A stretch of DNA of 64,000 nucleotides from Pelomonas sp. V22. GTDB taxonomy: Bacteria; Pseudomonadota; Gammaproteobacteria; Burkholderiales; Burkholderiaceae_C. Made by a program: the position numbers and the translations under genes. Of this stretch, positions 35,055 through 43,661 are shown one piece after another. Every line of letters starts with the position of its first letter. Position 1 is the stretch's first letter. Where the stretch lies: assembly GCF_030014915.1 (NCBI RefSeq), contig NZ_JAGIXS010000001.1, positions 310,001 to 374,000 of the forward strand, written 5' to 3'. The notes under the pieces were generated by a model. The model was not told the DNA's origin. It made no database searches and was given only the letters and a program-made list of their open reading frames with translations.

Positions 35055-35843
35055 TCAGCGAGCCGACTCGGCCTCGACACGTGCCACCAGGCGTCGCAAG
35101 GGCGCGGCTGGGATGGCGTAGGAAATACCGCTGGGCTGGCCAATCACCGATTCATGACCTGCCTTGGCGAACACCATGCTGACCACACCCACCACCTGGC
35201 CGGTCTGCTGGTCCAGCAGTGGGCCGCCGCTGTTGCCGGGATAGGCGGTCGCGTCGAGCTGAAGAATGTCGATGGGGTCAGCGCGCAACTGCCTGACCAG
35301 GGCGGCATTGAGCCCTCGCGCCGACGGGCTGGGCAGCGCCATGTGCGTGATCGCGGCGATCATGCCGCGATGGGCAATTTGCGAGAAACCCAGAGCGCCG
35401 GCCAGCGGGTAGCCCAGCAGCAGCACATCCGTGCCTTCGGGCGCCATCGTATCCGGGCCCAGTTCCAGTGTGGCCGGCAACCTGCCGGGCACGACCGGCC
35501 TGAGCAGGGCCAGGTCGTTGGCCCGATCCATGGCCACCAGTTCCAGCTCGCGATACTCCTCGCGGCTGCCGGCTCGCTCGATGCGGATCGCCATGCGCTT
35601 GCCACTGTCCTGGCCGGGCTGGACCACATGCACATTGGTGACCAGCAAGCGCCCGTCGCTGACCGCGAATGCGGTGCCAGAGAAGCCGAAGCGCGGGCTG
35701 TCGGTGGGCGAATAAGTACCGATGGGAAACACCGCCGCCCGGCTGCGCGCCACCAGGGCGACGCGGTCGACCTCGGCTGCCGAAGCCACACCGGCCGCGG
35801 CCATCAGAGCCGCAGCAGCGCCCAGCAGTTCGCGCCGGCGCAT
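35055..35843 (-). CDS. Trypsin-like serine protease (HtrA-type catalytic domain)
   Basis: A 262-residue S1-family protease with the complete triad His72 (V-T-N-V-H-V-V), Asp110 (R-A-N-D-L-A-L-L) and Ser205 (G-N-S-G-G-P-L). The N-terminus M-R-R-R-E-L-L-G followed by an alanine-rich hydrophobic core looks like an export signal, possibly for the Tat pathway. No PDZ domain follows, unlike DegP. The ATG at 35843 is chosen because it overlaps the acyltransferase stop (TGATG) and gives the export signal directly; a longer form would extend into that gene. Its place between an N-acyl amino acid synthase and a nitroreductase-like gene suggests processing of a periplasmic partner. Confidence 0.88.
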   Translation of the reverse strand: MRRRELLGAAAALMAAAGVASAAEVDRVALVARSRAAVFPIGTYSPTDSPRFGFSGTAFAVSDGRLLVTNVHVVQPGQDSGKRMAIRIERAGSREEYRELELVAMDRANDLALLRPVVPGRLPATLELGPDTMAPEGTDVLLLGYPLAGALGFSQIAHRGMIAAITHMALPSPSARGLNAALVRQLRADPIDILQLDATAYPGNSGGPLLDQQTGQVVGVVSMVFAKAGHESVIGQPSGISYAIPAAPLRRLVARVEAESAR

Positions 35844-37135
35844 CAGCTCAGGTCCTGGTAGGTCTGACCCATCTCGAAGGCCGAGATGCATTCGCGCCAG
35901 GGACGGTCAGACTCCTCGAAGCGGAAACCGTAGAAGCACCCTGCCTCGGTTTCCTTCACGCGGACGGCGCGAGCATGCAGCAGTGAGCGGCGCCCCTGGC
36001 CCAGCTCAATCCTTGCCACGCCATCCTGTTCCAGCGGCAGCGCATGCTTGCATTCGGCCTGGAAGCCGGAGAAAGAGATCTCAATCACATCCAGCACAAA
36101 GACCTGGGCACCTGCCCCATTTCCCATCTCGAACTGGCCAGGGCAGCGCATGGAGAAGCGGCGATGCCGACGCAGCGGATGGTGGGCGACCTCAGGTGTC
36201 GCAGCCACCATGGGCAGCACGCTGCGGTACTCGGGCTGGTCATAAATGGTCCAGAGCAGCGCCTTCTTGCGGTCGTCCATGGTGTCGAACACGGGACTGA
36301 GCTTGTTGAAAAAGTGGTCCAGCAGGGCCGGCGTCATCACTGGGTCGTTGGTCGTGTGGTAGGTCCGCGCCGGCCAGCTGATGTTGCTCATCTCGAGATC
36401 GTAGAAATACTTGTACAGGCTCTTGTGTACCGGCCGGTCGCCATAGGCTTTCTTGAACAAGCCAGGCGCACGATCCTGGTCGAAGCTCGCGCCAACAGCC
36501 GGCGCTCCATTGGCGAAGTCGTAGTGGTCGACCGTCTTTTCGACCAGGCGCTCAAAGGTCAGCAGCGCCTCGTACATCTCGATGCGATCCGGGTTGACGG
36601 CAATCACCAGGTGGCGGCTGTCGAAATAACGCTGGGTGTACTCGCGCATGAATTTCATCAGCGGGAACAGCACTGCGCCGCCGGTCTTGCGCATGGTGGG
36701 CGAGACCGCCAGGGCCGAGACCTCGCAGATCTGGCCGCCCCGGGCGCGCACCGGCTCCAGGTCAAAAATGGCCTGCAGCGGAAAGCCGAACACGCCTTCG
36801 CGGATCATCGAGATGGTGCCCACCACCTCGCCGTCGTACTTGGCGCAGAGCGTGGTCGTGGTCGGGAGCGCGTGGTAGATCGTGATGCGCATACCGCTGG
36901 GATCAGGCTTCATGAAGCCGGCGCCCACGTAGGCGTCATGCAGGATGCGGAAGCAGGCTTCCAGCTCCTCCTTGGTCTCCGCAATCTTCAGTTCGAGCCG
37001 GGGGTCGGGCCGTGGGTCGCAGTGGACCATCAGGCGCATCAGCGCGAAACGAACACCGCGCGGCAAAACGCCAAAGAGCTGGCGCAACAGCAGGTGAAAC
37101 CTCTTACGCAAGCTGGAACGCTTGATTTTGCTCAT
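35843..37135 (-). CDS. FeeM-like N-acyl amino acid synthase / exosortase-associated acyltransferase fused to PilZ
   Basis: A 430-residue fusion. Residues about 45-245 form a GNAT-fold acyltransferase of the FeeM/NasY type, with C-E-V-S-A-L-A-V near 137-144 and I-A-V-N-P-D-R-I-E-M-Y near 178-188. This class joins long-chain acyl groups from acyl carrier protein to amino acids, and its link to the PEP-CTERM/exosortase system has been reported. Residues about 320-415 are a PilZ-like domain: an RxxxR motif (L-R-R-H-R-R, 321-326) is intact, but the second motif is E-I-S-F-S-G (352-357) where D/N-x-S-x-x-G is usual. Cyclic di-GMP control of acyl amino acid synthesis is therefore plausible but unproven. 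The start at 37135 gives a basic N-terminus; an open extension to 37246 is not supported. Confidence 0.85.
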   Translation of the reverse strand: MSKIKRSSLRKRFHLLLRQLFGVLPRGVRFALMRLMVHCDPRPDPRLELKIAETKEELEACFRILHDAYVGAGFMKPDPSGMRITIYHALPTTTTLCAKYDGEVVGTISMIREGVFGFPLQAIFDLEPVRARGGQICEVSALAVSPTMRKTGGAVLFPLMKFMREYTQRYFDSRHLVIAVNPDRIEMYEALLTFERLVEKTVDHYDFANGAPAVGASFDQDRAPGLFKKAYGDRPVHKSLYKYFYDLEMSNISWPARTYHTTNDPVMTPALLDHFFNKLSPVFDTMDDRKKALLWTIYDQPEYRSVLPMVAATPEVAHHPLRRHRRFSMRCPGQFEMGNGAGAQVFVLDVIEISFSGFQAECKHALPLEQDGVARIELGQGRRSLLHARAVRVKETEAGCFYGFRFEESDRPWRECISAFEMGQTYQDLS

Positions 37136-37298
37136 GTGTTGTCTTGGACGGCCGCTGACTTGTAACCGCCCACGGGAGGCTAACAGAGCTACCCGGCAGC
37201 GCAAAGCCCGAAAGACGGTGACAGGCAAGGGGCGCCACACCTGCACGCAGGATGGGCGGTGGGCGGCCGCCGCAGCGGGCGGCCGCAGGCGGACATGT

Positions 37299-40115
37299 TC
37301 AGCGCTTGGCGTTACCCAGCTGTGTCAGCAGGCGCTGCACGTCGGCTTGCTGGGCGAAGGCCTGACCCAGGGCCGACAGCTGCGCCAGCTCCTTGCGGGC
37401 CTCGTCCTTCTTGCCGGCAGCCAGGTAGATCTCGGCCATGTGCAGGCGGTGCACATGCAGTTCGGGCGCCACCGTCAGCGCCTTGCGCTGCAGCTCGATC
37501 GCCCGGTCATGCTTGCCCGCCTTGGAATATACGCCGGCCGCCGTGTCGAGGATGGGTGCAGCCTCGGGCGCAAGGGCCACGGCCTTGTCGGCCATTGCCA
37601 GCGCCTCGGGGTCGCCGGTGCGGTTCAGCAGGAAGGCCAGGTTGTTGATCGCGAGCACGCTGTTCGGCTGCAACTGGATCACGCCACGGTACAGGCGGAT
37701 GGCCTTGGGCAGATCGCCCGACACCATGGCGAATTCGGCCATGGCGGCCTGGAAGGTCACGTCCTTGGGATGCTTGTCCAGCCAGGCAGCCTCGTGAGCG
37801 GCAGCCTCCTTGTCCTTGCCCAGCAGGCGGTAGGCGCGGTAGAGCTTGATACCAAGCTCGTTCGACTCCTGCTTGCCCAAGCCGGTCTTGTACACGGAGG
37901 CAGCGCCGGCCACGTTCTTGGCCGCCATCTCGATATCGCCTTCCAGCATCCAGCCGATGGCTTCGTTCGGATAGCGCTGCTGAACCGACTTGGCCAGTTG
38001 GCGAGCCTCACCGGCCTGGCCAGTTTCAACCAGCAGCGGCACCAGCTTCATCTTGGCAGGCAGGTAGTCGTCGTTCAGACTCAAGGCCTTCTTCAGCTGC
38101 GCGATCGCTGCCGGCAGGTCCTTGCGCTTGACGTGAACCTCGGCCAAGTACATCAGCGGTGCCGCGGCGCGCGGCTGCAAGCGGCTCAGCTCGGTGTAGG
38201 CATTGACGGCCTGGTTCAGGTCGTTGCTGCCAGCGTAGGCCCGCGCCAGCAGGTCAATGAAACCCACATTGGCCGGGAAGGCCGCCTTGCCTTGCTGGGC
38301 GACCTCGATGGCCTTGGCAGCGTGGCCGGCGTCCAACTGGCTGCTCCCCAGGGCCAGCAGCGGAGCCGGTTCGCGCGGGAACTCCTTGACCAGGGCTTCG
38401 ACCGCCTTGGTCAACACCTCGCGCGACTCACCCTTCTGGGCGCGCAAGCCGATGATGGCCAGCTTGGCATCCACAGAGGCCGGATTGGCCTTGACCACGC
38501 CCTCGAAGCGCTTGATGGCCTCGTCGGGCTTCTTGTCCAGCATGTCGAGGCCCGCCAGCGCCGTGGCGGCAGGCAGATAGGCCGGGCTGATTTTCAGTGC
38601 CTGCTCATAGGCCTCGCGGGCCTTGTCGGCCTTGCCTCGCAGGGCCTCGGTGCGACCGCGCAGCGTAGCGCCCTGGGGCTTGTCGGGCTGCTTGTGCTCC
38701 AGCAGCTCGATGGCCACCAGGGCCTTGTCGAACTCACGCCGGCGCAACAGCGCATTGATCAGCGCCATGTCGGCACGGGTGTCGGCCTCACCCTTGGCCA
38801 GGGCGCGCAGGGCATCGAGACCCTGCTGGGCATTGCCACGCTCGATCTGCGTCATCGCCACGGCGATCCGGCCGGGTGTGTTCTGCGGATCCAGCTTGAC
38901 CAGCTTCGCGTACATCTCCTGCGCTGCGGCCGTCTCGCCGGCCTGCTGGTGCACCTCGGCCGCCAGGGCATAGGCCTCTGGCAGGCCCGGCGATTCGGCC
39001 AGCAATGGTTCCAGCGTGGCCAAGGCCTTGGCGCTGTCGCCAGCGCGCTGGTGGGTCTGCGCCAGCAGCATGCGCACGCCGCGAGCACTGGCTCTGGCTT
39101 GCAGAGCCATGCTCAGCTCGGTGGCGGCCTTCTGATAGTTCCCCAGCTGAAAGTCCACCATGCCGGCCAGGTGCAGGGCCTGGGCGCTTTCGGGGGTCAT
39201 CTTCAGCAGGGCTGTTGCATGTTCCTCTGCCACCTTCAGGTCGCGCTTCTCGAGGGCAAGCATGGCGCTGTGGTAGCGCGTCATCGGATGGTTGGGCGAG
39301 ACGGCATGCAGCGCCTCCAGCTGCTTGGCGGCCGCGTCCGCGTCACGCTTTTGCATGTAGACGGTGATCAAGCCTGCATGGCTGGCCACGTCCTTGGGAT
39401 CGGCCGCCAATGCCTGCTGGTAGGCCTCGATCACTTCCTTGGCGTCGCGCTGCGAGGCCTGCAGCAGTTCGGCCTTGGTGCGCCAGGCCTGCGAGTTCTT
39501 GGGTTGGGCCTGCAGCAACTTCTGCAGCGCCTCCAAAGCACCTGGCATGTCCTTGGTGCCGGCCAGCAGGCGAACCCGCGTCAGCTGTGCCGGGGCGCTG
39601 CCCGGATCGTCGCGCAGCGCGGCATCGATCGCGGTGCGGGCCGCATCCACATTGCCCTTGGCCAGGTGGGCGCTGGCCAGCGCCACCTGCACCTCCGAGC
39701 GCAGCAACGGGTCCTGCAGCTTGGCATCGCTGAAGTCAGCCAGCAGGCGGTCCAGCTCGCCCTTGGCCAGGCGTGACTTGGCGGTCAGCGCACTCATCTC
39801 GTCATTGCTGAAGCCACCCTGGCGTGCCTTGTCGAGTTCGATCAAGGCGCCCGCCACGTCCCCCGACTGGAACAAGGCCTTGCCCAGCAGAAAGCGCGCC
39901 TCCGGCTGCGAGGCATTCTGCTGCAGCGCGTTCTTCAACTGGATGACGGCGCCCTTGGCGTCATTCTTCTCCAGCAGCTTCTTGGCCGAGGCCACCTGCT
40001 GCTCGGCAGATTCGCCAAAGCAGCCACTCAAGAGCGAGGCCGACAGGGCCAGGGCCATGCCGGCACCCAGAGCGCCCGGGCGGCGCGACGTCTTCTTGGC
40101 TTGCATCTTGTTCAT
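37299..40115 (-). CDS. prsT: PEP-CTERM system TPR-repeat lipoprotein (PrsT-type), copy 2
   Basis: A 938-residue TPR lipoprotein with signal lipobox L-L-S-G-C (Cys32), then about 20 helical repeats, ending in a basic tail. It is similar in length and layout to the protein at 30-32.8 kb and belongs to the same TIGR02917-type family, but the two are well diverged in sequence. Its ATG overlaps the prsR stop (ATGA, 40112-40115), so it is co-translated with the PrsK/PrsR regulators, the arrangement typical for PrsT. A GC-rich inverted repeat (GCGGCCGC, 37263-37270 and 37279-37286) lies just past the stop without a T run and might weakly terminate the operon. Confidence 0.92.
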   Translation of the reverse strand: MNKMQAKKTSRRPGALGAGMALALSASLLSGCFGESAEQQVASAKKLLEKNDAKGAVIQLKNALQQNASQPEARFLLGKALFQSGDVAGALIELDKARQGGFSNDEMSALTAKSRLAKGELDRLLADFSDAKLQDPLLRSEVQVALASAHLAKGNVDAARTAIDAALRDDPGSAPAQLTRVRLLAGTKDMPGALEALQKLLQAQPKNSQAWRTKAELLQASQRDAKEVIEAYQQALAADPKDVASHAGLITVYMQKRDADAAAKQLEALHAVSPNHPMTRYHSAMLALEKRDLKVAEEHATALLKMTPESAQALHLAGMVDFQLGNYQKAATELSMALQARASARGVRMLLAQTHQRAGDSAKALATLEPLLAESPGLPEAYALAAEVHQQAGETAAAQEMYAKLVKLDPQNTPGRIAVAMTQIERGNAQQGLDALRALAKGEADTRADMALINALLRRREFDKALVAIELLEHKQPDKPQGATLRGRTEALRGKADKAREAYEQALKISPAYLPAATALAGLDMLDKKPDEAIKRFEGVVKANPASVDAKLAIIGLRAQKGESREVLTKAVEALVKEFPREPAPLLALGSSQLDAGHAAKAIEVAQQGKAAFPANVGFIDLLARAYAGSNDLNQAVNAYTELSRLQPRAAAPLMYLAEVHVKRKDLPAAIAQLKKALSLNDDYLPAKMKLVPLLVETGQAGEARQLAKSVQQRYPNEAIGWMLEGDIEMAAKNVAGAASVYKTGLGKQESNELGIKLYRAYRLLGKDKEAAAHEAAWLDKHPKDVTFQAAMAEFAMVSGDLPKAIRLYRGVIQLQPNSVLAINNLAFLLNRTGDPEALAMADKAVALAPEAAPILDTAAGVYSKAGKHDRAIELQRKALTVAPELHVHRLHMAEIYLAAGKKDEARKELAQLSALGQAFAQQADVQRLLTQLGNAKR

Positions 40116-41473
40116 TTGATTTGCAGTCGGTTGATCAGGTCATACAAGGTCGGGCGGCTGACACCCAGCAGTTCCGATGCCTTGACCATATTGCCGTCGG
40201 TGCGTGACAGCGCAGAGATGACGGCGGCGCGCTCGGCACGCTCGCGCACGGTGCGAAGGTCGAGCGACTCTTCGTCGCCCTCGGCGGAAGGCGGCACGGC
40301 GAGGCCCAGGTCGGCGGCCGTGATGCGGTCGCCATCGGCCATGATGGAGGCGCGCTTGACCAGGTTCTGCAGCTCGCGCACATTGCCCGGCCAGTTGTGA
40401 GCCTCGATGGCACGCACGGCGTCGTCGCTGAGCCCCTGCACCGGCCGGCGCATCTCGGAGGCATAGCGGCGCAGCATCGCATGCACCAGCAACACGGCGT
40501 CGCCGGCCCGGTCGCGCAGCGGTGGGATGTCGACGACGATCTCGGCAAGGCGGTAGTACAAGTCCTCGCGGAACCGCCCGTCGGCGATCAGGCCCTTGAG
40601 GTTCTGGTGGGTGGCGCCAACGATGCGCACATCGACCGCGATCTCCTGGCGGCCGCCCAGCCGCTCGATGCAGCGCTCCTGCAAGAAGCGCAGCAGCTTG
40701 GCCTGCAGCGGCATCGGCAGGTCGCCGATTTCGTCCAGCATCAGCGTGCCGCCATTGGCAGTCTCGATCTTGCCGACGGTGGTCTTGGTCGCGCCGGTGA
40801 AGGCGCCGCGCTCATAGCCGAACAGCTCGCTCTCGAGCAGGGCCTCGGGGATGGCCGCGCAGTTGATGGCGATGAAGCGGCCCTTGCGGCGCGAGGCATC
40901 GTGCAGGCCCTGGGCCAGAACTTCCTTGCCGGTGCCGCTCTCACCGAGCAGCAGCACGGTGGCATCGGTGGGGGCCACCTTTTCGACGGTGCGGCAGATC
41001 TTCTGCATGCCGGGGTCGCGCGTCACCAGGCCGCCCAGCACCTCGGCGTGCTGCTGCATCTGCAGGCGGCGGTTTTCCTGCTGCAGTTCGTGCAGACGGA
41101 AGGCGCGCTCCACGGTCAGCGCCAGCTGATCCGGGTCGACCGGCTTGGCGAGGAAGTCGTAGGCGCCGAGGCGTATGGCCCGCAGCGCATTGCTCTGGTC
41201 GTTCTGGCCAGTCAGCACGATGACCTTGACCGTCGGGTCCAGCTCGATCAGCTTCTCCAGCAGGGCAAAACCCTCGGTGACCGAATCCTGATCAGGGGGC
41301 AGACCCAGGTCCATGGTGACCACGGCCGGGTTGTGACGGCGGAACTGCAGCAGAGCGCTGGGCGCGTCGCTGGCCAGGGCCGACTCGAAACGGTCGAGCG
41401 ACCATTTCAGCTGTTTTTGCAGGGCCAGATCGTCCTCGACGATCAGCAGGCTGGGCAGGCGTTCGACACTCAT
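40112..41473 (-). CDS. prsR: PrsR: sigma-54 dependent response regulator of the PEP-CTERM system
   Basis: A 453-residue NtrC-type activator. The receiver domain (about 8-125) has the phospho-acceptor Asp55 in V-T-M-D-L-G-L-P-P and the K-P-V switch lysine. The AAA+ domain (about 145-380) has Walker A G-E-S-G-T-G-K-E, the intact sigma-54 contact loop G-A-F-T-G-A and Walker B near L-M-L-D-E-I-G-D. A Fis-type helix-turn-helix ends the protein ([14 protein letters not shown]). The start is the ATG at 41473, overlapping prsK (ATGA); upstream extension of the frame is antisense. Its likely targets are the two sigma-54 promoters found before PEP-CTERM genes. Confidence 0.95.
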   Translation of the reverse strand: MSVERLPSLLIVEDDLALQKQLKWSLDRFESALASDAPSALLQFRRHNPAVVTMDLGLPPDQDSVTEGFALLEKLIELDPTVKVIVLTGQNDQSNALRAIRLGAYDFLAKPVDPDQLALTVERAFRLHELQQENRRLQMQQHAEVLGGLVTRDPGMQKICRTVEKVAPTDATVLLLGESGTGKEVLAQGLHDASRRKGRFIAINCAAIPEALLESELFGYERGAFTGATKTTVGKIETANGGTLMLDEIGDLPMPLQAKLLRFLQERCIERLGGRQEIAVDVRIVGATHQNLKGLIADGRFREDLYYRLAEIVVDIPPLRDRAGDAVLLVHAMLRRYASEMRRPVQGLSDDAVRAIEAHNWPGNVRELQNLVKRASIMADGDRITAADLGLAVPPSAEGDEESLDLRTVRERAERAAVISALSRTDGNMVKASELLGVSRPTLYDLINRLQIK

Positions 41474-43566
41474 CGGGCGTTCATCAGGCCGAGATCGGAC
41501 GCGGCTGTCGCATGAAACAGCGGCAGCAGCAAGGTGATACGGGTGCCCTGGCCGGGCTCGCTTTCGACATTGATCTTTCCTCCCAGCTCCTGGATGTACT
41601 GGTAGCTCTCGTAGGCGCCAATACCCATGCCGCTGGACTTGGTACTGCTGAACGGTTTGAACAGCTGGTTCTGAATGAAGTCGCGTGACATGCCGCAACC
41701 AGTATCGCCCACTTCAACCCGCGCATTGCTGCCGCCGGCATCGAGCACGAGCCAGACGCGACCTTGTACCGGAGTTGCATCGAAGGCGTTCTGAACCATG
41801 TGGCCGATCACACGTTCCACGCGCTCGTCATGGCCCCGCGTGCTGACCTCGGCCTGGATTTGCAGCTCCAACTGACGCCCCTTGCTGGTCGCCGCGGCTG
41901 CCAGCCGCCGGGCAATGGCCGCAAGGTCCACGCCGCCGGCCACGCCATGCGGATTGCCGCCCTCGCGCAGCTGCAGCATCAGCTGCCGCATCTTCTCGAG
42001 CGAGTTCTCCACGGTGTCCAGCATGTCCTGCTGGAACTCCGGGTTGTCGCGCAGGCGCTTGGCGTTCTTCATCATCAGCGAAAGCTGGGTGACGATGTTC
42101 TTGAGGTCGTGCACAACAAAGGCAGACATCTTGTTGAAGGCATCGAACTTGCGCGATTCCAGCAGCGCCTCGGTGGACTGCATCTGGGCCAGGAAGGACG
42201 CCGCCTGGCTGCCTGCCGTCTTGAGCAGGTCGCGCACCTCCCAGTTCAGTTCTACCGGCGTGCGCGGGCGCCCCAGCACGACAAAGCCGATCAGCTCGGT
42301 CGACATCAGGAGCGGCACGACCAGCCAGCTGCGCGGCTCCTTGGTGAGCCAGTCCGGCAGGGTCAGGTCTTGATAGGCGGGCGAGCCGTTGCGGTAGTCA
42401 TCCAGGTCGATGATCCAGGCACGTTCGCGCAAGTAGGCGCACAAGGGAGAATCCGCGCCCTCGGTCTCATGCTGCTCGGGCATGTTCCAGATCGCCGTCT
42501 GCCGCCAGTCGTGCCGGTCACCACGCAGCATCCACAACATGCCCGAGGGGCTCTCCACCAGATTGGCCAGTCCGCGCACCACCGAAATGCCCACCTCCTG
42601 CGGCGCCGTGGTGCTCGAGAGGATGGCAGTGAACTGCAGCCACTCCTCGCGGTAGTCGTAGCGGTAGCTGAAGAAGTTCTTGCTGATGTAGACCCGCAAC
42701 TTGGAGCGCAAGGTGCCCGACAGCAGCAGCATGGCCAGGGCCAGCAAGGCCACGAAGACCAGGGCCAGTTGCAGCGCCCTGCCCCAGTCGCCGCCGGTAT
42801 AGCGCACGTAGTAGCCCACGGCCGACACCAGCAGCAGGTAGGCGCCGACCAGCAGCAAGGTGGCCGAATGAAAGACCGCTGCGCGCGAGACATGCAGCTT
42901 GCCCAGCCAGTTACCCTCGCGCCGCGAGGCCAGGTAGAGCAAAGGCACGGCCATCGCATGGACGGCGGCGCGCACATCGAAGGCATCGCTGTCGAAATGC
43001 TGGAACAGCGCGGCCTGCGAGAACACGAACAGGTCGAACACGAAGACGGCTGCAAGGCCGAGGCAGACCGGCTTGGCGTTCCAGCGAGCATCGCCGCGCG
43101 AGTTGCGCAATAGCTGCTCCACCAGCAGAAGGCCGACGACTGCCGCGGCAAGCGAGGCAAAGGCCATCTGTTGCTGCAGGCTGGCCGGCTGGTACGCCTG
43201 CAACTCACGGGCGAGCAGCAGCAGCGGCAACCCCAGCACGCTGAGCAAGGCCCACAACCTCAGCTGCCCCGGATCTCCGGCACCGGGCACCGACAGCAGG
43301 CCCAGGATGAAGACGAACCACAGCGCATAGCGCAGCGAATCGACCAGGGGCAGCGCAATGGTTTCAAGGGAATGCAGGCCGGTGCGCGGGGCTAGCAGGC
43401 CGAGCACGGCCCACAACAGGCTGGCCAGCAGGGCCGCCAGCAGACGCAGGGACAAGGTGGCGCTGGTGGTCTCGTCCCGCCGGAGCAGCTTGGCTCCGAC
43501 GAGGATGGCGAAGGCGCCATAGGCCAGCGCCGCGAGCACGTAGCTCGCCGCAGCAAGATTGAGCAT
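41470..43566 (-). CDS. prsK: PrsK: PEP-CTERM system membrane histidine kinase
   Basis: A 698-residue sensor kinase. About eight membrane spans fill residues 1-285; a GAF-like domain lies at about 315-460; the dimerisation/phosphoacceptor helix carries His486 in F-V-V-H-D-L-K-N-I-V. The ATPase domain follows with N-box N-A-F-D-A-T near 610 and G-box motifs D-T-G-C-G-M and S-S-G-M-G-I-G. It matches the exosortase-linked kinase family (TIGR02916-type). It should phosphorylate PrsR on Asp55; the signal is unknown. It overlaps prsR by four bases and follows EpsB after 95 bases. Confidence 0.95.
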   Translation of the reverse strand: MLNLAAASYVLAALAYGAFAILVGAKLLRRDETTSATLSLRLLAALLASLLWAVLGLLAPRTGLHSLETIALPLVDSLRYALWFVFILGLLSVPGAGDPGQLRLWALLSVLGLPLLLLARELQAYQPASLQQQMAFASLAAAVVGLLLVEQLLRNSRGDARWNAKPVCLGLAAVFVFDLFVFSQAALFQHFDSDAFDVRAAVHAMAVPLLYLASRREGNWLGKLHVSRAAVFHSATLLLVGAYLLLVSAVGYYVRYTGGDWGRALQLALVFVALLALAMLLLSGTLRSKLRVYISKNFFSYRYDYREEWLQFTAILSSTTAPQEVGISVVRGLANLVESPSGMLWMLRGDRHDWRQTAIWNMPEQHETEGADSPLCAYLRERAWIIDLDDYRNGSPAYQDLTLPDWLTKEPRSWLVVPLLMSTELIGFVVLGRPRTPVELNWEVRDLLKTAGSQAASFLAQMQSTEALLESRKFDAFNKMSAFVVHDLKNIVTQLSLMMKNAKRLRDNPEFQQDMLDTVENSLEKMRQLMLQLREGGNPHGVAGGVDLAAIARRLAAAATSKGRQLELQIQAEVSTRGHDERVERVIGHMVQNAFDATPVQGRVWLVLDAGGSNARVEVGDTGCGMSRDFIQNQLFKPFSSTKSSGMGIGAYESYQYIQELGGKINVESEPGQGTRITLLLPLFHATAASDLGLMNAR

Positions 43567-43661
43567 GCGCTATTCGATCAAGCGAGAGCGCCAGAGTGAA
43601 TCGGCGCAAACGCTAGGGAAGCCCCGCGCCCGGGGCCCGGCTCGCCAGATGAGCGATGAAA

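Noticed and set aside
37263-37286. GCGGCCGC inverted repeat as a terminator after the second PrsT gene
   Set aside because: The stem is good but no T run follows on either strand; kept only as a remark in the gene entry.
37122-39776. Open frame of 884 codons on the plus strand opposite the second PrsT gene
   Set aside because: Low-complexity Gln/Leu/Gly composition, no ribosome site, and it is the reverse of a TPR protein with a lipoprotein signal.
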